NCBI GenBank assembly: GCA_017528345.1
Contig: JAFXOX010000032.1
Location: 1-64,000 of the forward strand
Length of the DNA: 64,000 bases
Direction: 5' to 3'
Source: Desulfovibrio sp.
Lineage (GTDB): Bacteria; Desulfobacterota; Desulfovibrionia; Desulfovibrionales; Desulfovibrionaceae
Shown: positions 14,093-21,529 of the stretch, piece by piece
Numbering within the stretch: position 1 is the first letter of the stretch
How the letters are laid out: each line of letters begins with the position of its first letter
Translations under genes and position numbers: made by a program
The notes under the pieces: model-generated
Told to the model about the DNA's origin: nothing
Seen by the model: the letters and a program-made list of their open reading frames with translations, nothing else
The model's database searches: none

Positions 14093-16138
14093 ATGACGCT
14101 GCGCGCAAAACTTGCCTTATCCGTGGCCTGCGCCATTGCCCTATCCATAGCGCTGACGCTTTTTCTGACCTGGAAAAAGGTCAGCTCTGCCATTCTTTCT
14201 TCTGAAGAAGCGCATTTTTCTTCCATCGCGAAATCCGTGGAAAATAATCTTGAATCCTCCTATCAGGAATATCTTGCGGCCAAAGTGCGCGTGGTCATGG
14301 GCGCCAAGCATCTGATGCGTTCCACGGCCATCAATGCCCGTAATGACATCTTCATTGTGGAAAGTACCCTGCCCATTTCACCCCTGCGCAACAATCTCTT
14401 AAACCTTCTCATTAACAATCACGACACGGAACTCGCCCCTTTACTCTCCGAAAATGTCGTCGTTGATCTCGTCACCGTGGGGGAACTGCGCCATAAGGGC
14501 TTTACCCCCTTACATGTTGGCGAGAACATGCTTAACGTCAAGGAACAGACCATTAGCGAAATGCTCATTTCGCTGCCGCATGAAGGTGAATTCGGGCTCT
14601 GGCAGGATAAAGACGGCGTCAGTAAGCTCCTCTTTATTTTGCCAATTGACAACGATGCCTTTGGCAGGGGCATTGTGGACAGCGACCGTATTCTGATCTG
14701 CGGCATTGTTTTGCGGAAACTGTTCCATGAGGCCGATGCCATTTTACGCAATCGTCTGAACGCCACACGCATCAATTTTGAAAATCTCGATTTGTATGAG
14801 CGTGGCTGCATATTCCTGCGGTCAACCCAGGGCGAGATTCTCATTCAGAGAGGCAAGTATACGCCCCTTGTCAACGAGCTCGATGAGCTCTACAAAACGG
14901 CCTTGCAAAACGGCAATGCCATAGGGCAGATAGCCACGAAAGACGGTGAATACCTCTGCCATGTTTCCTGGATTCAAGCCTACCACTGGTATTTTATCAT
15001 GGCGGCACCCGTGGAAGATTTGCGGGAACCGTCTTCGGCCGTTGTGTCCAAACTGCTTCTGGCCGGTCTGCTCATACTCATCGGCGCAGCGCTGTTAACC
15101 AGTCTTTTGGTCGTCCGCTTCATGCGTCCTCTGCACGAGCTGCGCGACTGCACAAGTGAACTGGCTTCCGTAGACCCATCCTCGGCCTCGAGCCTGGCCT
15201 CCATGGAACAGGTGCTTTCCGAGAAACTGAATATCTCACGCCATGATGAACTCGGCGATCTGGCTCGTTCCTTTTCCTCCATGGGCCGAGAGCTCATCAA
15301 AAATATCCGCACATCCATTGATGCCATGACCGCCCAGAAGCGCATGGAAGGTGAGTTGTCTGCAGCACGTGATATTCAGATGGGCATTTTGCCGGATCTC
15401 CAGGCACAGCACCTCGAAAAAGGCTTTTCCATTGCTGCCTTTCTTGAACCGGCACGTGAAGTCGGTGGAGACCTCTATGACTGTTTTACCCTGAGTCATG
15501 ATCGCAAGGTTCTGGCACTCGGGGATGTCTCGGGCAAGGGCGTACCCGCGGCGCTCTTTATGACCATGACCATGACCCTTTTGCGCAGCACCCTGCATTC
15601 CGGTCTTGAACCTGCCGAAGCCATCAAGCAGATCAACCATCTGCTTGAAGAGCACAATCCCGGCAATATGTTTGTCACACTCTTTCTTGCCGTCTATCAG
15701 CCTTCCACAGGCGAGCTTGTCTACGCCAACGGCGGCCATTGTCTGCCCTATATTCTCAGCCGCAACGGCCAGATACGCCAGCTAGAACATCTGAGTGGGC
15801 CCCTGGTAGGCGTCATGCCTGGCATCGACTATCTGCAGTTCAAAGACACACTTGCCCCTGATGAACGCTTCTTTCTCTACACTGACGGTCTGACAGAAGC
15901 CATGAATGCCGATAAGGAATTCTACGGTGATCAACGTCTGGAAGCGTGCCTCTCAGCCCATGCCCAGGATACCCCCGAACAACTGCATGAGGCTGTCTTC
16001 AACGATATTTGCGCTTTTCGAGGTAGCGAGCCGCCTTCTGACGACATCACCATGATGACCATCTGTCGGACAACAGAGAAGACTGTGAACCAGGAGAGCC
16101 AAGCTGATCAGCGCAAAAACGACCAGCCCACTGCCTGA
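14093..16138 (+). CDS. Membrane PP2C-type serine phosphatase, RsbU/BtrU-like
   Basis: A 681-residue partner-switch phosphatase. A first membrane helix (7-27) and a second (about 322-344) flank a periplasmic sensor domain of about 290 residues. A HAMP-like linker and coiled coil follow, then a SpoIIE/RsbU-type PPM phosphatase from about 440. Its metal-binding motifs are visible as GGDLYD, LGDVSGKG and, near the end, LYTDGLTEA and PSDDITMM. It should dephosphorylate the STAS protein encoded at 19232-19570. The architecture is that of Bordetella BtrU and chlamydial RsbU. The two plus-strand genes after it encode periplasmic binding proteins that could feed a signal to the sensor domain (inference). 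A GAGGAACTC ribosome site precedes the ATG. Confidence 0.85.
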   Translation: MTLRAKLALSVACAIALSIALTLFLTWKKVSSAILSSEEAHFSSIAKSVENNLESSYQEYLAAKVRVVMGAKHLMRSTAINARNDIFIVESTLPISPLRNNLLNLLINNHDTELAPLLSENVVVDLVTVGELRHKGFTPLHVGENMLNVKEQTISEMLISLPHEGEFGLWQDKDGVSKLLFILPIDNDAFGRGIVDSDRILICGIVLRKLFHEADAILRNRLNATRINFENLDLYERGCIFLRSTQGEILIQRGKYTPLVNELDELYKTALQNGNAIGQIATKDGEYLCHVSWIQAYHWYFIMAAPVEDLREPSSAVVSKLLLAGLLILIGAALLTSLLVVRFMRPLHELRDCTSELASVDPSSASSLASMEQVLSEKLNISRHDELGDLARSFSSMGRELIKNIRTSIDAMTAQKRMEGELSAARDIQMGILPDLQAQHLEKGFSIAAFLEPAREVGGDLYDCFTLSHDRKVLALGDVSGKGVPAALFMTMTMTLLRSTLHSGLEPAEAIKQINHLLEEHNPGNMFVTLFLAVYQPSTGELVYANGGHCLPYILSRNGQIRQLEHLSGPLVGVMPGIDYLQFKDTLAPDERFFLYTDGLTEAMNADKEFYGDQRLEACLSAHAQDTPEQLHEAVFNDICAFRGSEPPSDDITMMTICRTTEKTVNQESQADQRKNDQPTA

Positions 16139-16515
16139 GCGGGCGTGATGCGCTTACCATCTGCGCAAAACGCTGCTCATCGTAGCCAATGAAGCGATGA
16201 GTAACCATCGATGGCAGAGGTATGAACAACCTCAAGTAAAGCTTGAAGTAGACCGCTGGTTCCCAAAGGTATTCCACGTGCGGCACGACGGTGCAGAATA
16301 CCATGCCACAGAACGTCAGATTTTGGACGTGCTTTCATTGAAGAACAGAGTATGGCCGTGAGTTCCACGGCGACAGCTTGTGGAGGGGAAGGCTCTGGCT
16401 GCGCACATGTGCGCTGAAACCGGCCTTCATGAAGCAGGAAGCTTACAGCAAGCTTGCTTAGGTTTTGAGATCATAATCAGGTTTGCATAAGATGAGGAGA
16501 ACGGCGCTGAGAGAT
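16139..16515. other. Intergenic stretch, nothing recognised
   Basis: About 375 bases between the phosphatase gene and the first binding-protein gene. No gene, terminator or repeat I can support. Confidence 0.5.
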
Positions 16516-17604
16516 ATGAAACACGCTCTTTTCTGTCTTTTTTTGACGTTTGCCACGCTTTTCCTCTGCCTGCCTGCCTGGGCAAGGGATCCTCTGCGCA
16601 TTATCTGTGTGGAGAGTGGTACTCTCGACTACAATCTCCGCGTTTTCCAGGGCTTTGTCAGAGGGCTGCGCAAGCAGGATGCGCTAAGCAAGGTTTTACC
16701 CCCGGATCTTTTCAAAAGCACCAAGGAATACTGGTCGTGGCTGAGCAAAGAAGCCAATCCTCAGAATTTTCGGTTTTTAGCCAATGGCTTCTATTCTTTT
16801 GGCTGGGACGAGAGTCGACGTCGTTTCCTTCGAGAGAAAATCCGTACACGCCTTGAGGAAAAACGCGATGTGGACCTCATTCTTGCGTTTGGCACACCGG
16901 CAGGTTACGACATGGCGGCATTATGCAGCTATGTACCGGTTCTCGTCGTAGGCGTCACCAATGCCGTGGAGGCCGGTATTGCTGCTTCCATGTGGGATTC
17001 AGGCAAAGATAATCTTGTCACCATTGTTGAGCCTTTTCACTACCGCCGGCAATTGGAGTATTATCACAAAATTTTCCCGTTCAAACGCCTTGGCATTGTC
17101 TATGAAGACACACCACTTGGCAAAAGTATGGTTTCCCTCAAAGAGATTGAAGGCTCAGCCAAAGATCTGGGTTTTGAACTGGTACGCTGCACAACCGGCC
17201 TCTACGACGACTCTGAACTTGTCACACAACATCTGAAGGCCTGCCATCGACAATTTGCGAAAAAAAAAGTGGATGCCGTCTATCTCACCTATACAGCGCC
17301 TCTGACACCACGGCAGAAGCACAAAGTTCTTGAGCCGCTGCTCGCCGCACGTATTCCCTCCTTCTCACAGGCCACTGTGGAAGACGTCCGATACGGCGCA
17401 CTCTTAAGTCTTATGGATGGCGGGATAAACGAAGGCCTTTTTGCGGCCAGCCTTTTACAGAAAATCTTTGAAGGTCATAAGCCTCGCAGTCTTTCTCAGA
17501 TTTTTCAAAGCCCCATGCAACTCGTCATTAATCTGCACACAGCGACACGTCTCGGCTGGGACCCCCCCCTGGAAGTTCTGTTGAGCGTAGACAAATTTTT
17601 TTGA
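16516..17604 (+). CDS. Periplasmic ABC-type substrate-binding protein (ABC_sub_bind family), copy 1
   Basis: A 362-residue exported protein: basic start, hydrophobic core FCLFLTFATLFLCLPAWA with a cleavage site after AWA, then a mature type-I periplasmic-binding fold of the ABC_sub_bind group (DVDLILAFGTPAGYDMA; VLVVGVTNAVEAG; FPFKRLGIVYEDTPLGKS). There is no partner permease or ATPase gene nearby. Such orphan proteins often deliver a ligand to a sensor; the RsbU-like phosphatase just upstream has a large periplasmic domain. ATG 16516 is preferred (GAGAG before it); ATG 16492 would add eight residues. About half its residues match the following gene, so the pair is a duplication. Confidence 0.7.
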   Translation: MKHALFCLFLTFATLFLCLPAWARDPLRIICVESGTLDYNLRVFQGFVRGLRKQDALSKVLPPDLFKSTKEYWSWLSKEANPQNFRFLANGFYSFGWDESRRRFLREKIRTRLEEKRDVDLILAFGTPAGYDMAALCSYVPVLVVGVTNAVEAGIAASMWDSGKDNLVTIVEPFHYRRQLEYYHKIFPFKRLGIVYEDTPLGKSMVSLKEIEGSAKDLGFELVRCTTGLYDDSELVTQHLKACHRQFAKKKVDAVYLTYTAPLTPRQKHKVLEPLLAARIPSFSQATVEDVRYGALLSLMDGGINEGLFAASLLQKIFEGHKPRSLSQIFQSPMQLVINLHTATRLGWDPPLEVLLSVDKFF

Positions 17605-17649
17605 GTCTGATTTTCCTTTGGCTTTCTGGAGCTACTTACGGGGGATAAC

Positions 17650-18741
17650 ATGAACAAGCCCTTTTTCCGTGTCATCCTTCTCTTCACGTTGTTGTCAGGC
17701 ATGTTTCTGACTTCCCCCCAGGCTCAACCGCTGAATATCATCCTTGTTGAGTCAGGTCCCGTAAACTACAATTTCCAGCTTCTCTATGGTTTTGCGCAGG
17801 ATCTCTACAAACAATCCTTTCTCACGCTTCCCCCCCCACCCGATCTTCAAAAAGCGCAACAGCTCTGGCAGTGGCTTGGTCAGCACTCGCGTTTCCAACG
17901 ACTGTCTTTTTCTGTCAACGGCTATTATTCCTATGACTGGGATAAGGCTAAACGTCGTGTTCTGCGGGAGAGCGTGCGTCGACGTCTCGAAGAACAACAG
18001 GATGTCGATATTATCATTGCGCTCGGGACACCGGCTGCCTTTGACATGGCAAACATGCCCACGGATAAGCCTGTCATTGTCGCTGGGGTGACCAGCCCCG
18101 TAGAAGCCGGTATTGTGCCTTCCGTCTCGGATTCCGGCAAAGACAATCTGGTGGCTGTTGTTCAACCCAAGGAAAATCAGCAGCAATTAGAATATTTTCA
18201 CAAAGTTATACCTTTCAAACGCCTTGGCATCACCTATGAAAACACCGATTTTGGCAAAAGTATGCTGGCTTTTGATGAAATTGAACACACCGCAGACATC
18301 TTAGGCTTTGAACTTGTGCCGTGCCAGGCCAATCTCTTTGGTGAACCAGAACTTGTGACACAAAGTCTGCTAGAATGCCACCGGCAATTTGCCGAAAAAC
18401 AGGCAGACGCTGTCTATCTCACCTATTCCTCGACCTTGACGGCGCAACAGCGTTCAACGACGCTTGAGCCTCTCATAGAGGCCAGCATTCCCACGTTTTC
18501 CCAAGCCCTCGTAGAAGACGTCAAATACGGTGCTCTGCTCAGTTTTGTGGACTCATGCATCAGCGAAGGACAGTTTGTGGCCAATTTGCTGGTCAAAATC
18601 GCGGCCGGCCATATGCCTCGCAAACTCTCGCAAGTTTTCCTCTCCCCCAAATTACTGGCCGTCAATTTGCGCACAGCCGCCCTCATCGGCTGGAATCCCC
18701 CCCTGGATGTCCTTTTGAGCATTGATGAAATTTATGAATAG
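17650..18741 (+). CDS. Periplasmic ABC-type substrate-binding protein (ABC_sub_bind family), copy 2
   Basis: A 363-residue paralogue of the preceding gene, 45 bases downstream with GGGGG before its ATG. It has a signal peptide (VILLFTLLSGMFLTSPQAQ) and the same binding-protein blocks: VDIIIALGTPAAFDMA, VIVAGVTSPVEAG, IPFKRLGITYENTDFGKS. It converges with the anti-sigma kinase gene 42 bases away. The ligand is unknown. Tandem duplication beside a phosphatase sensor suggests two related ligands or a heteromeric sensor; neither is shown by the sequence. Confidence 0.7.
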   Translation: MNKPFFRVILLFTLLSGMFLTSPQAQPLNIILVESGPVNYNFQLLYGFAQDLYKQSFLTLPPPPDLQKAQQLWQWLGQHSRFQRLSFSVNGYYSYDWDKAKRRVLRESVRRRLEEQQDVDIIIALGTPAAFDMANMPTDKPVIVAGVTSPVEAGIVPSVSDSGKDNLVAVVQPKENQQQLEYFHKVIPFKRLGITYENTDFGKSMLAFDEIEHTADILGFELVPCQANLFGEPELVTQSLLECHRQFAEKQADAVYLTYSSTLTAQQRSTTLEPLIEASIPTFSQALVEDVKYGALLSFVDSCISEGQFVANLLVKIAAGHMPRKLSQVFLSPKLLAVNLRTAALIGWNPPLDVLLSIDEIYE

Positions 18742-18783
18742 AGCCTGGGCACACGGCTCAAGGTCTCTGAAAGCAGCCTACGG

Positions 18784-19221
18784 CTAAGCAGCGTCTACAC
18801 GGAAAAAAAGCTCTACCGTATTGCTCCCGTCAGTGCCGCTGTAGATATAGTGGCTGGAGATATGCTTGACCAAATGCACACCCAGTCCCCCGGTCTTGCG
18901 CTCTTCCACAGGCAGTGAGGTATCGGGCTGCTCGACACAAAACGGATCAAATGGACGACCCCAGTCACGAAGCCAAACGCAGAAATGTTTATGCCCGTCT
19001 AAATTGACCCAGCGGCAGCCCAAAACAAGTTGCCCATGTTTGGGGTGATCCTTGCCGATGTCTTTGTCATAGGCATAGCTTGCCACATTGACCAGAAGTT
19101 CTTCCACGGTCAATTCCACATAGGTCAGCAGTTTTGCATATCGATCACCCAAATGCTCATGAATAAAGGCTGTAGCCTGGCTTATGCTGTCTTTTGTGGC
19201 AGGAAGAGAAATTTCAGGCAT
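18784..19221 (-). CDS. Anti-sigma-factor type serine kinase, RsbW/BtrW-like
   Basis: A 145-residue HATPase_c_2 (GHKL) protein. The N box ELTVEELLVNVASYAY and the G2-type box KTGGLGVHLVKHI are visible, and the DWGRPFDPF segment supplies the G1-like motif. In partner switching such a kinase phosphorylates its STAS antagonist and sequesters a target regulator. The start at 19221 has GTGAGGAG upstream; the longer frame reaching 19380 runs into the STAS gene and is rejected. It lies directly after the STAS gene, 10 bases apart. With the RsbU-like phosphatase this completes the module known to control T3SS in Bordetella (BtrU/V/W). Confidence 0.85.
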   Translation of the reverse strand: MPEISLPATKDSISQATAFIHEHLGDRYAKLLTYVELTVEELLVNVASYAYDKDIGKDHPKHGQLVLGCRWVNLDGHKHFCVWLRDWGRPFDPFCVEQPDTSLPVEERKTGGLGVHLVKHISSHYIYSGTDGSNTVELFFRVDAA

Positions 19222-19231
19222 GACATACTCC

Positions 19232-19570
19232 TCACGCATGCAGTGCAGCAAGCCCTGAGTCGCGATCAGCAAAAACAGAAAGCATGCGATCAAAACCCGA
19301 AATGTGAAAAACCTCTGACACCATGGGTTGCAGAGAACAGAAGCCAAGACGTCCCTGACCATTCTTGGCAGCCTTGGCAAGGCTCAAAAAACTGCGTAAT
19401 CCTGCTGAACTCACATAGACGAGGTCTTTGAGATCGACCAGGATATGCGTATGCCCCTCTTTCAGTGAAGCCTGCGCCACCTGGTCAAAATTTTCGGTTG
19501 TCGTCGCATCCATGCGTCCTGACAAGGCCAGGATAAGACAATTCTGATCTTCAGTAGCCGTAATTTCCAT
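19232..19570 (-). CDS. STAS-domain anti-sigma-factor antagonist, RsbV/BtrV-like
   Basis: A 112-residue single STAS domain. The beta-alpha core ILVDLKDLVYVSSAGLRSFL carries the phosphorylatable serine (S55 by alignment with the DSSGL loop of SpoIIAA). It is predicted to switch between the RsbW-like kinase encoded just downstream and release of that kinase's target, and to be reset by the RsbU-like phosphatase. The start codon is preceded by a hairpin-bridged ribosome site (19571-19620). The gene follows sctR after 157 bases and may be transcribed with the apparatus operon. Confidence 0.85.
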   Translation of the reverse strand: MEITATEDQNCLILALSGRMDATTTENFDQVAQASLKEGHTHILVDLKDLVYVSSAGLRSFLSLAKAAKNGQGRLGFCSLQPMVSEVFHISGFDRMLSVFADRDSGLAALHA

Positions 19571-19620
19571 ATATCATCAGCGAAGCCCCGACAGTCTGTG
19601 TCAGAGCAAGCGCTGCCTCC
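19571..19620 (-). promoter_or_regulatory. Hairpin-bridged ribosome site (element F) of the STAS gene
   Basis: Minus strand: GGAGG at 19620-19616 abuts CAGCG (19615-19611), which pairs with CGCTG at 19582-19578; 7 bases then lead to ATG 19570. The inner hairpin is weak (TGTC / GACA), making this the most degenerate copy after E. Confidence 0.55.
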
Positions 19621-19727
19621 TTTTTTCCGTAAAAAGTTCCAGGCGGCATAAAGCCTGAGACCCTATCAAAGATATCAATGCAACAAACGGACCTAAGCCC
19701 AATTCGCTTCTGGTCTGTACGTCGTCA

Positions 19728-20381
19728 TCAATGATAGCTCAAGAGCAATCCCTGGCTGATCTTCAACCAGCCATCCAACGTCACAAAGAGCAAAATCTTA
19801 AAAGGTAAGGAAATCGTCATGGGGGAAACCATCATCATGCCCATGGCTAACAGAATATTGGAAATAATTAAATCAATTGTCAAAAAGGGGAGATAGAGCA
19901 GAAAACCCATCTGAAAGGCATGTGTCAATTCCGTAATGGTAAAAGCCGGGACTAAAATCAAAAGATTGGTCTTGGAGATATCATTACGCATCTCACTGGG
20001 CCAGATACGCTTAGCCGTGCCCAAAAAGGCATTCATGATGACAGGTGAGGTATTGTCTGTGAGAAATTTTCTGATGGGCGGGGAGCAGTTCTGAAGAGCC
20101 TTAACCAGTTCTGAGGGAGGAGAATTGCCGGTAATCTTTTGCTTTTCTATAAGATGCAAGGTATCCGTAAATGTTGGTGCCATAATAAAGACCGTCAGAA
20201 TGATGGCCAAGCCGTTCATGACCATCGTCGGGGGAACCTGCTGCACCCCGAGGGCATTGCGGACAAGACTTGTGACCACCACGATCTTCACATACGAGGT
20301 CACAAGCATCAGCATAAAAGGCCCAAGGCCGAGGACAGCAAGCCCTGAGATGAGATAGATCGGGTTGATTCCCAGCTCCAT
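19728..20381 (-). CDS. sctR: Type III export apparatus protein SctR
   Basis: A 217-residue membrane protein of the SctR/FliP/SpaP family, a core of the export gate in the inner membrane. Characteristic blocks: GPFMLMLVTSYVKIVVVTSL, ALGVQQVPPTMVMNGLAI and the C-terminal FLLYLPFLTIDLIISNILLA with MGMMMVSP. Four membrane helices are readable. The ATG overlaps the sctQ stop by one base (TAATG), a sign of translational coupling. The usual partners sctS and sctT are not adjacent but sit in the plus-strand operon at 40.6 kb, so the R-S-T block is split. The frame extends upstream inside sctQ without use. Confidence 0.93.
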   Translation of the reverse strand: MELGINPIYLISGLAVLGLGPFMLMLVTSYVKIVVVTSLVRNALGVQQVPPTMVMNGLAIILTVFIMAPTFTDTLHLIEKQKITGNSPPSELVKALQNCSPPIRKFLTDNTSPVIMNAFLGTAKRIWPSEMRNDISKTNLLILVPAFTITELTHAFQMGFLLYLPFLTIDLIISNILLAMGMMMVSPMTISLPFKILLFVTLDGWLKISQGLLLSYH

Positions 20382-20716
20382 TACTCGGCCTTTCCCATGC
20401 TGCTCTCGCTTACTTCTGTGCTGGCAAGCTGTGTCAGCTGCACCCCCAGAGTTCCCCCCACATCCACAAGGCGCCCCATGGCCACGGGACGGCCTTGAGC
20501 CAGAACCGTCACGGGCAGATGTGCGGCGTCTGCAGCCAGGGTGAACGTTGTGCCAGCAGCAAGCCTGGCACACTCGGTGAGCGGCAATTTGATACTAGGC
20601 AATGCGAAGGAGATCTCCAGTTCCAGCTTGCCCAGATCATCCTGCTTGAGCAGGGGCTCATTGGCGGCAGAGCTTTGCTGCACGTGCTGTGCGGAACTAT
20701 CAGCAGTATCCGACAT
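20381..20716 (-). CDS. Predicted internally translated SctQ-C fragment
   Basis: In frame inside sctQ, ATG 20716 (MSDTADSS) has the SD-like CAGGGAG and begins just before a short Ser/Gln linker and the SpoA domain, the same place where YscQ, SpaO and SsaQ are re-initiated. The product would be 111 residues and would dimerise as part of the pod. Prediction only. Confidence 0.5.
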   Translation of the reverse strand: MSDTADSSAQHVQQSSAANEPLLKQDDLGKLELEISFALPSIKLPLTECARLAAGTTFTLAADAAHLPVTVLAQGRPVAMGRLVDVGGTLGVQLTQLASTEVSESSMGKAE

Positions 20717-21529
20717 AGTCTTATCTCCCTGAGAAAGCGTCGACGGGGTCTGTTGGTCTTCAAGGGTAAGCGTACACTGATCCAGACGAGCCCTGAGACG
20801 AATGCCCTGAGCAAGCCGCACACAGGGCTGCTCAGGGGTGAGTAGTGTGGGCAAAAGGATATCGCCTCGTTCAAGGGAAGCGAGCTCTGATGACGTAAGC
20901 CGCATCTGCCCAATTTCCAGGGCCGCCGTGATCTGCAGGCTGGTCAAAAGCTCGTTCGGCAGCCTGGGCCTGAGCAAAGGCAAAGCCTCAAGTCTCTCCA
21001 GAACAGGCAAAAGCGTTGACGTATCCTGCCATGCCAGGCGCATCATGCATGTGCTAGGCTGCTTGCCGTCTGTGCGCAAAAAAAAGTCCAGTGATTCCGT
21101 AAATCTCGGTCGCGTAGCCGGTCTCGGACTGCCGACAAAAAGCGCCGGTAATCCCGTAACACGCGAAATCATGTCCAAAACATTCAAAAAAAGCCGTTCA
21201 AAGACCGCACGCACAAGTCCTTCGGGTAAAAGGGCAAAGCGGTTTTCCCGATCCGCATCATGCCAGGCCGCAAGCTCCGGACGCAGCCGCAAAAGCTCGA
21301 GATTATCGAAATCCACCTGCCAGAGGCCATTGCAGTTCACATAACAGGTATAGCTACTGGTGATTTCACGTGGCTGCAGACTGTCCACAGGGCAGGAAAG
21401 CGTCACAGAGACAGCTTGATCCTGCCCATTATCAAGACGCAGGGTTGCCGGTAAAAGTCTGCTGACCAGGGCGTTCCAAAAACGCGCCCTTTCTGGCGAA
21501 AGCGCAGGAGCTTGCAGAGACCCGCTCAT
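20381..21529 (-). CDS. sctQ: Type III cytoplasmic ring (C-ring/pod) protein SctQ
   Basis: A 382-residue SctQ/YscQ/SpaO protein. The C-terminal SpoA domain (about 300-375: KLELEISFALPSIKLPLTEC then GRPVAMGRLVDVGGTLGVQL) is clear; the N-terminal 250 residues match the divergent SctQ N domain. It forms the sorting platform with SctK, SctL and SctN. It overlaps the sctP stop by four bases (ATGA). An internal ATG at 20716 with CAGGGAG eight bases upstream would yield a separate 111-residue SpoA fragment, as known for YscQ-C and SpaO-C. Confidence 0.88.
   Translation of the reverse strand: MSGSLQAPALSPERARFWNALVSRLLPATLRLDNGQDQAVSVTLSCPVDSLQPREITSSYTCYVNCNGLWQVDFDNLELLRLRPELAAWHDADRENRFALLPEGLVRAVFERLFLNVLDMISRVTGLPALFVGSPRPATRPRFTESLDFFLRTDGKQPSTCMMRLAWQDTSTLLPVLERLEALPLLRPRLPNELLTSLQITAALEIGQMRLTSSELASLERGDILLPTLLTPEQPCVRLAQGIRLRARLDQCTLTLEDQQTPSTLSQGDKTMSDTADSSAQHVQQSSAANEPLLKQDDLGKLELEISFALPSIKLPLTECARLAAGTTFTLAADAAHLPVTVLAQGRPVAMGRLVDVGGTLGVQLTQLASTEVSESSMGKAE

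Noticed and set aside
16165..16180. AACGCTGCTC, resembling the arm of a leader hairpin
   Set aside because: No matching CAGCG arm lies within range and no start codon follows, so it does not fit the six-member pattern.
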